Shown here in pieces: positions 1 to 6,187 of a stretch of DNA of 9,299 nucleotides. Made by a program: the position numbers and the translations under genes. The number at the start of each line of letters is the position of its first letter. The first letter of the stretch is position 1. The notes beneath the pieces are model-generated. The model did no database searches and was not told the origin of the DNA. It was given only the letters and a program-made list of their open reading frames with translations. Source of the stretch: Methanobacteriota archaeon. GTDB taxonomy: Archaea > Halobacteriota > Methanosarcinia > Methanosarcinales > Methanoperedenaceae. The stretch spans positions 1 to 9,299 of the forward strand of contig JAHIHJ010000375.1 in the NCBI GenBank assembly GCA_018899795.1. The letters are read 5' to 3'.

Positions 1-3
1 AAA

Positions 4-98
4 GCATTAATAAGTATTAAATTAACATAATTGGCATTATAAAGTATTATTTAATAAGAAAATTATGATATAACCATAATTTCGAGTGCTAATTATGA
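4..98. repeat. 30-bp-spaced direct repeats upstream of the prenyltransferase gene
   Basis: Two direct repeats share the same 30-bp spacing in this AT-rich leader. A GCATTA..AAGTATTA block at 4-19 recurs at 34-49 with 14 of 16 bases identical, and AATTATGA at 61-68 recurs exactly at 91-98. ATTATG (62-67) also forms an inverted repeat with CATAAT (75-80). A 30-bp step is about three helical turns, so a regulator could bind on one face of the DNA. In DNA this rich in A and T, chance matches are common, and no binding protein can be named. Confidence 0.3.
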
Positions 99-120
99 CA
101 GATACATAACAACAAAAAAA

Positions 121-128
121 TTAAATAC
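121..128 (+). promoter_or_regulatory. TATA-like box of the prenyltransferase gene
   Basis: TTAAATAC follows an A-rich, BRE-like run at 112-120. Archaeal transcription usually starts about 25 nt downstream, here near 149. That would leave a leader of about 10 nt containing the GGGGTGG ribosome site before the ATG at 159. It also argues against the in-frame TTG at 141 as the start. Confidence 0.4.
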
Positions 129-158
129 TAAAGAATAATATTGGCGCAGGGGTGGTCT

Positions 159-1154
159 ATGATCAGCTTAATCAAGAATTACATTATTATCTATAAATTG
201 AATCGACCCTTCCATGCAACATGGCTTACTGTACCCACAGTGATTGCCGGAGGTATGGCAGCGAATGAGAGCATTAACCCTGGAATTTTTTTATTATTTA
301 TCTCTTTTGCATGGCTTACTACGAACATTGGTAATTTCATCAACGACTACTATGATTCGGATAGCGATGTAATGGGCAGACCAAATGCACCACTTGCATC
401 CGGAGTAATTTCAAGAGATCTGGCAAGAAGTGTTCTTATTGTTGAATACCTTATTTCATGTCTCCTTTTATTCTTTATAGTACTTGCAACTGGATCCTTA
501 CTATTGTTTATCCTTGGAATTATGCCCATAATATGCACATATGTTTATTCTGTACCGCCATTCAAAACTAAAGATAAGGGGGCCGCAGGACCACTCACTA
601 TCTCAATAGCATACATGTTCGTTACACTGGGTGGTTGGGCGCTCGCTTCAGAATTAAATCTTGAAGCGATCGAACTGGGTCTTTTTTTTGGAATTTTGAT
701 GCTTGGCATTGGTTTTTCAAAAGACTTTATGCATATTGAAGCAGACAGGGGTTTTTCGAATACCCCCCCAATTGCTTATGGCGTCAGGAGAACAGCGATT
801 ATTGCGGCAATTTCACTAACCGTTCCTATAATCTTCAATAAATTTTTTATTAAGATGCCAGCTAGTGATGAGTTTTTATTAGCAATACCTTTGATGTTTG
901 CTGTTATTGCAATCTTCTTTATGATAAAAAAGCCGGAGGCGAAGAACAGGAACATTGTAATGTCGGCTTTTCTGGTTTATTTGAATGCAGTTTTTATCAT
1001 TATTTATAGCTCAGCAAATATGCCTGCAGCCCTTATTTTATCGATTATGGTGAGCACTGTTATTTCAATAAAGACCTGGGCTGCAGGAAGAAAGTTCGAA
1101 ATTGTCAAAATAAAAGATCAACAAATATGGCACTATCTTATTATTCGGATATAA
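159..1154 (+). CDS. UbiA-family membrane prenyltransferase
   Basis: An integral-membrane enzyme of the UbiA superfamily, which moves a prenyl chain from a polyprenyl diphosphate to an acceptor in lipid or quinone-like pathways. The 331-aa protein is almost wholly hydrophobic, with roughly eight or nine likely membrane helices. The first Asp-rich motif NDYYDSDSD (residues 62-70) fits NDxxDxxxD, and YSVPPFKTK follows near residue 130. The second motif, KDFMHIEADRG (188-198), keeps the outer acidic residues but has His where the middle Asp is usual. I chose the ATG at 159 because GGGGTGG lies just upstream. An in-frame TTG at 141 would add six residues but lies upstream of the inferred transcription start. 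The acceptor is unknown: archaeal paralogs include digeranylgeranylglyceryl phosphate synthase, but the N-terminus does not specifically recall that enzyme. The gene is clearly more AT-rich than its neighbours. Confidence 0.88.
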   Translation: MISLIKNYIIIYKLNRPFHATWLTVPTVIAGGMAANESINPGIFLLFISFAWLTTNIGNFINDYYDSDSDVMGRPNAPLASGVISRDLARSVLIVEYLISCLLLFFIVLATGSLLLFILGIMPIICTYVYSVPPFKTKDKGAAGPLTISIAYMFVTLGGWALASELNLEAIELGLFFGILMLGIGFSKDFMHIEADRGFSNTPPIAYGVRRTAIIAAISLTVPIIFNKFFIKMPASDEFLLAIPLMFAVIAIFFMIKKPEAKNRNIVMSAFLVYLNAVFIIIYSSANMPAALILSIMVSTVISIKTWAAGRKFEIVKIKDQQIWHYLIIRI

Positions 1155-1329
1155 AAAAAGTAATATCATCACATTAAATGCTTCTGCTCATGATAGCGCT
1201 GTAATTTGCGGTCAACGGCGCAGACGGGCTGTCACTGGATTCGCGCCTCAGGGAAAAAGCTCGCGACAGCGTATTCCTATGAACAACTGACCTGTTACAA
1301 ACTATCAATTGCTGTCCAAAATTCCTATT
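1155..1329. other. Intergenic region with a GC-richer patch, no gene seen
   Basis: This 175-nt gap lies between two convergent genes. Its left edge is AT-rich, but about 1195-1275 is visibly richer in G and C than the prenyltransferase gene beside it. Short open stretches in the patch, such as one ending at a TGA near 1280, gave no family I recognise. No convincing terminator hairpin was found. It may be a remnant of a lost gene. Confidence 0.35.
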
Positions 1330-1716
1330 TCAAATGATCTCTGCTATCGCATCTATCTCGATCTTCGCGTTCTTCGGAAGCGCCGAAACACACACTGTAG
1401 AACGTGCAGGCTTTCCCGTAGAAAAATAAGACGCATATATCTCATTAACTTTTGAAAAATCATTGATATCCGTCAGATAGATCGTGGTCTTCACAACGCT
1501 TTCAAGGCTGCTCCCCGCTGCCTCCACAACCGCTTTCAGGTTATCAAGGACCATTTTTGTCTGGGTCTCTATATTACCATCAATGAACTGCTGGGTCTTG
1601 GGGTCTATCGCTATCTGACCTGATAGAAAGACCATTTTATTTATCTTAACTGCCTGCGAGTAAGGGCCGATAGCATCCGGAGCTTTACTCGTTTTCACGA
1701 TTTCCCTGGAACTCAT
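1330..1716 (-). CDS. ridA: RidA family enamine/imine deaminase
   Basis: RidA (YjgF/YER057c/UK114) proteins hydrolyse reactive enamine and imine intermediates released by PLP enzymes such as threonine dehydratase, preventing damage to other PLP enzymes. They act in the cytoplasm as trimers. The 128-aa protein covers the full family length. It has the IGPYSQAV motif near the N-terminus (residues 16-23), the LSGQI strand (31-35), and Arg105 in ARSTVCVSALP, the residue that binds the substrate carboxylate in active RidA. Glu120 in KIEIDAIA is also kept, so deaminase activity is expected. The ATG at 1716 has no clear ribosome site; a TATA-like sequence at 1758-1765 would give a leader of about 20 nt. 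The gene stands alone, convergent with the prenyltransferase and divergent from the DUF362 remnant. Confidence 0.93.
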   Translation of the reverse strand: MSSREIVKTSKAPDAIGPYSQAVKINKMVFLSGQIAIDPKTQQFIDGNIETQTKMVLDNLKAVVEAAGSSLESVVKTTIYLTDINDFSKVNEIYASYFSTGKPARSTVCVSALPKNAKIEIDAIAEII

Positions 1717-1757
1717 GGAACACTATTACTGATATTGCTGAATAAAAGCATATCGCA

Positions 1758-1765
1758 TTATATAT
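1758..1765. promoter_or_regulatory. TATA box between ridA and the DUF362 remnant
   Basis: TTATATAT is centred about 24 nt before the ATG at 1786, the spacing expected for a leaderless archaeal transcript of the rightward gene. Read on the other strand, ATATATAA would start a leftward transcript about 20 nt before the ridA ATG at 1716. One element could serve both genes; this is inferred from spacing only. Confidence 0.45.
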
Positions 1766-1785
1766 GAAGAGTCCCACTCTATAAT

Positions 1786-2353
1786 ATGCTGAAAAGAAGG
1801 GAGTTTCTCAGAAGGCTTGCTATACTATTTTCTATAATCATGTCAGGATGTCTTGATAAATCGAAAGAAGAAATACAGGAAGTACCGGAGGTAAAACCAT
1901 TGAATAAAAATATTAGATCTCAAGTGTATGTTATCAAAACCGATGACAGGGCTTTGGGTGTAAGGGAATTGATGAAATACTACGGTGCAGGCGATCTTTC
2001 CGGGAAAAAAGTCCTTGAAGAAACAGGTGTCATGGAACTGGCAGAGATAAAGGGATTCGATGTTGTTGTACTGGACGACCAAAAGAAGGGATGGAGCAGG
2101 GTAACGCCGCAGGGAAGCCACTGGAAGAATGGATTCCTGTTCCCCGATGTCTTCAGTAAGGCAGATGATAGCCGAAATATACGGAACTACGGACGCGGTC
2201 TCAAAAGGCGGGATTTTCGGGCAGGAGCAGATAGCAAGAGCTGCAGAACTGGGTCTGGGTGTCGCATCTTCAGATGATATAGAGATTATCGCAGTTAATG
2301 AAGAAGCGGGGGATATCTGCAAAAAAATTAAGGAGAAACTCAGGCAAACCTGA
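1786..2353 (+). pseudogene. Decayed Tat-exported lipoprotein, DUF362 family
   Basis: The N-terminus reads KRREFLRRLAILF then IMSGC, a twin-arginine-like signal with a lipobox at Cys22, so the ancestor was probably an exported lipoprotein. The next part (VYVIKTDDRALGVRELMKYYG) matches the start of DUF362 proteins, which are poorly characterised and often linked to Fe-S centres. GKKV at about 2002-2013 then joins directly to VLEETGVMELAEIKGFDVVV, which in intact members comes roughly 50 residues later; this loss keeps the frame. After GSHWKNGFLFPDVFSKAD (ending near 2166) the central region, including the Cys/His-containing segment, is missing. The family C-terminus (IYGTTDAVSKGGIFGQEQIA and on) continues in another frame to 2353. 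The rightward frame stops at 2277. I infer two deletions and a frameshift; the alignment is from memory of the family. The TATA box and signal peptide are intact, so a truncated lipoprotein might still be made. Confidence 0.75.
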
Positions 2354-2359
2354 TCAGGT
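2348..2359. other. 12-bp palindrome over two abutting stop codons
   Basis: ACCTGATCAGGT is a perfect palindrome. Its centre TGATCA holds the rightward stop TGA (2351-2353) and the leftward stop (2354-2356), so the convergent frames touch with no spacer. With no loop and no T-run beside it, it is a weak terminator candidate; it may be coincidence or a site bound by a dimeric protein. Confidence 0.4.
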
Positions 2360-2896
2360 CTCTCCTATCGTCACCTTTAGCATCTTATCGCCCTTTGCGA
2401 TCTTATCCACCACGTCCTGACCTTCGATGACCTGTCCGAAAATAGCATATTTCCCGTCAAGGAATTTTGCCTCCTCAAGAACAATGTAGAACTGCGAGCT
2501 CGCGCTGTTCGGAGCATTTGAGCGCGCCATGGCAACAGCACCCTTTTTATGAGTCAGGGTCGGTGCTATCTCAAGAGGTATGGTCTTTTCTGAACCACCT
2601 GTACCGTCACCCTTTGGATCTCCTCCCTGTATCACGAATCCAGGCTCGACCCTGTGGAAAGTAAGCCCGTCATAGAATCCTTTCTGTGCAAGTTCAATGA
2701 AGTTCTTTGTTGTGATGGGCGCATCTTTTTCATATAGTTCGAATTTTATCGTCCCTTTTTCAGTAACGATAGTGGCGACCCTGTTTTTTCCAGTTTCCCC
2801 GGGTGTGGCGGTATCAGATTGCGGTTTACTACCTATGCAACCGAGGATGATCGAAACAAGTATGATCAGCACCATCACGATGTTTTTTACCTTCAA
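2354..2896 (-). CDS. Cyclophilin-type peptidyl-prolyl isomerase lipoprotein
   Basis: This enzyme would catalyse cis-trans isomerisation of proline peptide bonds, helping proteins fold outside the membrane. The first 20 residues are a basic stretch, a hydrophobic helix and the lipobox IILGC, so Cys20 is probably lipidated; a Ser/Thr/Gly-rich linker follows. The cyclophilin domain spans about residues 40-178. [15 protein letters not shown] (80-94) contains the catalytic Arg82, and SSQFYIVL (133-140) supplies the hydrophobic pocket. Phe145 and Tyr150 stand where human CypA has Trp121 and His126; the first change suggests low cyclosporin sensitivity, as in many prokaryotic enzymes. The start is a TTG, one base past the stop of the upstream gene, with AGAGG about 9 nt before it. 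An internal ATG at 2875 would remove the basic N-terminus. It is probably co-transcribed with the small membrane protein at 2898-3152. Confidence 0.92.
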   Translation of the reverse strand: MKVKNIVMVLIILVSIILGCIGSKPQSDTATPGETGKNRVATIVTEKGTIKFELYEKDAPITTKNFIELAQKGFYDGLTFHRVEPGFVIQGGDPKGDGTGGSEKTIPLEIAPTLTHKKGAVAMARSNAPNSASSQFYIVLEEAKFLDGKYAIFGQVIEGQDVVDKIAKGDKMLKVTIGET

Positions 2897-2897
2897 T

Positions 2898-3152
2898 TTA
2901 TTTTGCCTCTTTTTTCTCCTCTTTTGCCATCTCTTTGTCCATCTTGTAGTCGTCGTAGCCCATCCATGCCACGATCAATCCTACGAACAGGAGGAAGAGA
3001 CCCACAGAACCTTCGATCAAAACAAGAAGTTCTTTCAAAAAGCCAGGGAAGAGACCTTTCGATAACCAATCTAATCCAATATACCAGACTATCCCGGCAG
3101 CCAAAATAACTATTCCAACAAGCATTTTCACAATATTACCTAATGATGACAT
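2898..3152 (-). CDS. Small two-helix membrane protein
   Basis: An 84-aa protein of no family I can name. It has two likely membrane helices, about residues 8-26 ([18 protein letters not shown]) and 40-65 ([21 protein letters not shown]), separated by a short loop, and ends in a highly charged Lys/Glu tail ([15 protein letters not shown]). I chose the ATG at 3152 because GGGTGA sits four bases before it and because the TATA box near 3200 predicts a transcript start around 3174. That is downstream of the longer in-frame start at 3182, which would add ten residues. The gene lies directly before the cyclophilin lipoprotein, whose TTG start is one base after this stop, so the two products may work together at the membrane; that is inference from gene order. 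Confidence 0.75.
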   Translation of the reverse strand: MSSLGNIVKMLVGIVILAAGIVWYIGLDWLSKGLFPGFLKELLVLIEGSVGLFLLFVGLIVAWMGYDDYKMDKEMAKEEKKEAK

Positions 3153-3193
3153 GATTTCACCCATCATCAATTCATTTACCATGTATTAAGTTT

Positions 3194-3204
3194 TATTATA
3201 TATA
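3194..3204. promoter_or_regulatory. Divergent TATA region for the membrane protein and nuclease genes
   Basis: TATTATATATA lies in a 64-94 nt gap between divergent genes (the width depends on the leftward start). Leftward it predicts a transcript start near 3174, about 22 nt before the ATG at 3152. Rightward it predicts a start near 3226, about 21 nt before the ATG at 3247. The near symmetry allows one element to drive both directions. Confidence 0.45.
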
Positions 3205-3246
3205 CTACAGGAAAACTTATTACCCCGCTTATTAATAGTAATTAAA

Positions 3247-3702
3247 ATGAACGGAACAATCCTGCAGGTTTCAATAAAAGGCGTATATCTCCTTGAAAAA
3301 AACAGCGGTCCGGTCCCTCTTGTGCTTCTTGAAGATGAAGCTAAAAGGATCATGCCCATATATATTGGATTATCCGAAGCTATTTCGATAAATGCAGCCA
3401 TCAATCACGAGATCCCCCCAAGACCCATGACCCATGACCTTTTCATATCCCTGCTTGAACGAACCTGTTCACAAATAGATGATATCCTGATAGATGAACT
3501 AAACGATGGCGTCTATTATGCCAGGTTATGCGTCTCCATGGACGGAAGGCAGTTCGAGATCGATGCAAGACCCAGCGACTGTATCGCTATCGCGCTTCGC
3601 TGCAACTCCCCTATCCATGTAAGAGAAAGCATTATCAGTGAAGCTGCGATCAATAAAGAGGAGATCGAAGGGATATTACCGCTTAACAGCTATCTTCCCT
3701 GA
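3247..3702 (+). CDS. Bifunctional nuclease (BFN/DUF151) domain protein
   Basis: The 151-aa protein is essentially one BFN (DUF151) domain. Plant members have been reported to have RNase and DNase activity; the role in archaea is not established. Visible family features are the MPIYIGLSEAISI segment (residues 36-48), PRPMTHDLF (58-66) and IDARPSDCIAIALR (105-118), with SPIHVRESII after it. A full-length match and an intact core suggest a working gene. The ATG has no clear ribosome site, fitting a short or unstructured leader. It lies 63 nt upstream of xseA on the same strand, so it may be transcribed with the exonuclease VII genes, which would place it in nucleic-acid turnover or repair. Nuclease activity is family knowledge only, since no catalytic residues can be proved from sequence here. 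Confidence 0.88.
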   Translation: MNGTILQVSIKGVYLLEKNSGPVPLVLLEDEAKRIMPIYIGLSEAISINAAINHEIPPRPMTHDLFISLLERTCSQIDDILIDELNDGVYYARLCVSMDGRQFEIDARPSDCIAIALRCNSPIHVRESIISEAAINKEEIEGILPLNSYLP

Positions 3703-3765
3703 GTTCATGATTAGTTTCACACCGCTATCGTAAAGAAGATACCTGTAGAGAGATATTTAACAATT

Positions 3766-4983
3766 ATGTCTTTTGAAGAGAAAGGTATCTACACTGTGCA
3801 TGAGTTCACCCTTGTAGTAAAGGGCATACTGACATCCGGGCAGTTCAATGATGTCTGGATACGGGGTGAGATATCGAATTTCAAGAACCACACATCAGGT
3901 CACAGGTATTTTACTCTCAAAGACAAGAACAGTTCCCTTCAATGCGTGATGTTCAAATGGCACGGTCAGAACCTCAGGTTCGAACCTGAACACGGCATGA
4001 AAGTGCTTATCCTGGGAGACCTGGATATATATGAACAGAGAGGGCAGTACCAGTTAAAGGTCAGGGCTATTCGACCTGATGGCGTCGGGGAACTCTACAA
4101 GGCTTATGAGCAGTTAAAGAATAAACTGGCGATGGAGGGCTTGTTCTCGCCGGAACATAAAAAAACCCTGCCGCGGTTCCCAAAAAAGATCGGGGTCGCA
4201 ACATCGGAAACAGGGGCGGTGCTTCATGATATCCTGACAGTCCTGAAAAGAAGATACCCTGTGAACATATTGTTCATACCCACGATGGTGCAGGGAGAAT
4301 CTGCTGCTAACAGCATAGTTCACTCCATTGAACTGCTTAATAGAACGGACGTTGACCTCATTATCCTGGGAAGAGGCGGCGGTTCTCTGGAAGACCTGTG
4401 GTCATTCAATGAAGAGATAGTTGCGAGGGCAATTTTTGGTTCAAAGATCCCGATCATATCAGCTGTGGGGCACGAGACAGATTATACCATTGCTGATTTT
4501 GTTGCAGATGTCCGCGCTCCCACCCCGTCCGCTGCTGCTGAGATGGCAGTACCTGACAGGCAGGAACTTTTCAACCAGGTAAAGAGGATTAGGGAATTAT
4601 TGATAGAAAGGCAAAAGCTCCATATCAGCGACAGGACGCTTTACGCAGCAGAACTCAGGAAGTGCGTGGACCCCGGTCTATTACAGGAACGTATTGCCAA
4701 TTATATGCAGTATATCGACGATATCAACGAGCGTAAGACGCGTTGCATTGAGAGGATAATTGAAGTAAGGACTTCACGGTTCAGGGAATGCGCAGGTAAA
4801 CTTGATGCTGTGAGCCCGCTGGGTACTTTTTCACGGGGTTACAGCATAGCTATGAAACTTCCTGGTAAGACGATAGTACGCAGCATCAATGACATTGAAA
4901 AAAATGATGAGATCCAGATCCTGGTGAACGATGGAAAGATCAAATGTGATGTAAACGATAAAGAGGAAATCAAATGGAAATGA
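3766..4983 (+). CDS. xseA: Exonuclease VII large subunit
   Basis: XseA is the catalytic subunit of exonuclease VII, which degrades single-stranded DNA from both ends into oligonucleotides and works with several copies of XseB. The 405-aa protein has the N-terminal OB-fold (about residues 8-105, with VWIRGEISNFK and GHRYFTLKD). The catalytic domain follows: KKIGVATSETGAVLHDIL (140-157), LGRGGGSLEDLW (201-212), AVGHETDYTIADFVAD (233-248) and RAPTPSAAAE (250-259). A helical coiled-coil part comes next, then SPLGTFSRGYSI near residue 345 and a C-terminal strand segment. All signature motifs are intact. It is somewhat shorter than the E. coli protein (about 456 aa), mainly in the helical part. It overlaps xseB by 10 nt, so the two are translationally coupled. 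The family is mainly bacterial, so an old transfer into this archaeal line is likely. Confidence 0.96.
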   Translation: MSFEEKGIYTVHEFTLVVKGILTSGQFNDVWIRGEISNFKNHTSGHRYFTLKDKNSSLQCVMFKWHGQNLRFEPEHGMKVLILGDLDIYEQRGQYQLKVRAIRPDGVGELYKAYEQLKNKLAMEGLFSPEHKKTLPRFPKKIGVATSETGAVLHDILTVLKRRYPVNILFIPTMVQGESAANSIVHSIELLNRTDVDLIILGRGGGSLEDLWSFNEEIVARAIFGSKIPIISAVGHETDYTIADFVADVRAPTPSAAAEMAVPDRQELFNQVKRIRELLIERQKLHISDRTLYAAELRKCVDPGLLQERIANYMQYIDDINERKTRCIERIIEVRTSRFRECAGKLDAVSPLGTFSRGYSIAMKLPGKTIVRSINDIEKNDEIQILVNDGKIKCDVNDKEEIKWK

Positions 4984-5219
4984 ACTTTGAAGATAAGCTT
5001 GCAGAACTTGAGACCATAGTTGAGAAACTTGAGAAAGGACAGCTTTCACTTGATGAGAGCCTTGAACTTTTCGAGCACGGCATAACGCTGTCCAGGGAAT
5101 GCAATGCCATGTTGAAAAACGCCAGACAGAAAGTGGAAAAGTTAATAGAAGAAGATAATAACCTTAAGTCCGAGGATTTTGCCCTGCCGGATGACACTAT
5201 CAAAGGACATAACTTTTAA
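4974..5219 (+). CDS. xseB: Exonuclease VII small subunit
   Basis: XseB binds the helical stalk of XseA and is needed for a stable, controlled exonuclease VII complex. The 81-aa protein is the usual length. It shows the family core FEDKLAELETIVEKLEKGQL (residues 5-24) followed by SLDESLELFEHGITLSRECN (25-44), a helical hairpin, then a Lys/Glu-rich helix. The first ATG (4974) is preferred because GAGG at 4963-4966 lies seven bases upstream and it sits inside the end of xseA. A second in-frame ATG at 4980 would give the classic four-base ATGA overlap with the xseA stop and a protein two residues shorter. The tight overlap shows that both subunits come from one message. The C-terminal tail after about residue 65 is less typical. 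Confidence 0.95.
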   Translation: MEMNFEDKLAELETIVEKLEKGQLSLDESLELFEHGITLSRECNAMLKNARQKVEKLIEEDNNLKSEDFALPDDTIKGHNF

Positions 5220-5243
5220 ATTTATTAGTTATTTCACAAAAAG

Positions 5244-5264
5244 TATAAATATGTTACAAAACAT
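5244..5264 (+). promoter_or_regulatory. TATA box and adjacent palindrome before the KaiC-like gene
   Basis: TATAAATA at 5244-5251 predicts a transcript start near 5273, about 10 nt before the start codons at 5282/5285. So the ATPase gene probably has its own promoter despite lying 62-65 nt behind xseB. ATGTT-ACAA-AACAT (5251-5264), a five-base-arm palindrome directly after the TATA box, is placed where a repressor would block transcription; an operator role is inference. Confidence 0.45.
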
Positions 5265-5284
5265 ATAAGTTCTGGTCTGAAGTG

Positions 5285-6178
5285 ATGATAAACAAGGGAC
5301 GAGTATCTACTGGAATATATGGTCTGGACGACCTGATAGATGGCGGGTTTCGAGATAATACTATTAATGCCATAAGGGGGGGAACAGGGGTTGGAAAAAC
5401 CACATTTGCGCTTCAATATTCCCTGTACTGTCTCAACCGGGGAGAAAAGGTACTGTTCATTTCTTTTGAGATGTCTGAGAAACAGATATTGCGGGATTGC
5501 ATGGATATAGGCTGGAATGAAATAAAATATCATATTGATCAGGAAAATCTCAAGATAATCCATATTTTTGGAGAGGACCTGACATTCCCATCTCTTGACC
5601 TTGTAGAAATGATCCGGAAATCTATTCCGCACAACTGCCAGAAAATAGTTATCGACCCTCTGACCTATCCAACTTTTTATAATGAGAAGGAGAAGAGAAA
5701 ATCACTCAGCACTATTTTCCAGGAACTTCGCAAACTTGGGACTTCGGTGATCGTACTTGAAGAACCGGCTGAAGGTAATCAAATACATGAAGCATCGGCG
5801 ATGCCGTTGTATTTATCCGATACTGTGATACATCTGCAGAATCTTGGTTTTGGCGAAATGTACGACCGCACGCTTCGGATAATGAAGCACAGGGGTTCAA
5901 AGCATGGAGAAAGTCTTTATCCTTATTCCATAGAAACCGGATTGGGGATCGTTGTCCTGGCTTCAGAAAGACAAAAAGAGAGAGTTAAACCCAAAAATAC
6001 ATTCGATAATGTGTTTAAAGACGCCATTGGAAAAGCCAGAGGTATGGGGGCAATAGGGGAACGATTGTCGGCAAGAATTGCAGCTTTGCAGAAGAACTGG
6101 GTACGCGATGAAGATCCTTCCGATGTTCTAAAGCTTGTGTTACATGAAGAAAGCAAAGGAACTGAGAGAAAGAATTGA
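5285..6178 (+). CDS. KaiC/RadA-like P-loop ATPase, single domain
   Basis: A RecA-superfamily ATPase of the archaeal KaiC-like type. Such proteins are widespread in archaea and proposed to act in signalling, motility control or DNA processes; the role here is unknown. The 297-aa protein has VSTGIYGLDDLIDGGF (residues 7-22), Walker A GGTGVGKTT (32-40), FISFEMS with Glu62 where KaiC has its catalytic Glu pair, Walker B KIVIDPLT (120-127, Asp124), and RTLRIMKHRGSKH (195-207). YSIETGLGIVV closes the ATPase core. About 65 further residues, basic then helical, form a C-terminal extension after residue 230 that I cannot assign. The start is GTG at 5282 or ATG at 5285, one codon apart; ATG is preferred. 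It follows xseAB on the same strand but appears to have its own TATA box. It converges on the GTPase gene with only 9 nt between stops. Confidence 0.88.
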   Translation: MINKGRVSTGIYGLDDLIDGGFRDNTINAIRGGTGVGKTTFALQYSLYCLNRGEKVLFISFEMSEKQILRDCMDIGWNEIKYHIDQENLKIIHIFGEDLTFPSLDLVEMIRKSIPHNCQKIVIDPLTYPTFYNEKEKRKSLSTIFQELRKLGTSVIVLEEPAEGNQIHEASAMPLYLSDTVIHLQNLGFGEMYDRTLRIMKHRGSKHGESLYPYSIETGLGIVVLASERQKERVKPKNTFDNVFKDAIGKARGMGAIGERLSARIAALQKNWVRDEDPSDVLKLVLHEESKGTERKN

Positions 6179-6187
6179 ATATCTCCT

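Noticed and set aside
1..98. Remnant of a CRISPR or satellite array with 30-bp period
   Set aside because: The two repeated words are different and the sequence between them is not conserved across 30-bp units.
141..158. TTG at 141 as the start of the UbiA-family protein
   Set aside because: The ATG at 159 has GGGGTGG just upstream, and a TATA-like box at 121-128 predicts a transcript starting downstream of 141.
1843..2322. Open frame of 159 codons on the minus strand
   Set aside because: It lies opposite the DUF362 remnant, whose translated pieces match a family, while the antisense translation is low-complexity and matches nothing I know.
1786..2353. Programmed ribosomal frameshift joining the two DUF362 frames
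   Set aside because: No slippery sequence is evident at the second junction, and whole domain blocks are missing at both junctions, which points to deletion rather than recoding.
2697..3109. Two overlapping plus-strand open frames opposite the cyclophilin and membrane protein genes
   Set aside because: Both are antisense to convincing genes and their translations look like random low-complexity peptides.
5234..5632. Minus-strand open frame of 132 codons
   Set aside because: It overlaps the promoter and the Walker A part of the KaiC-like gene, and the product shows no recognisable motif.
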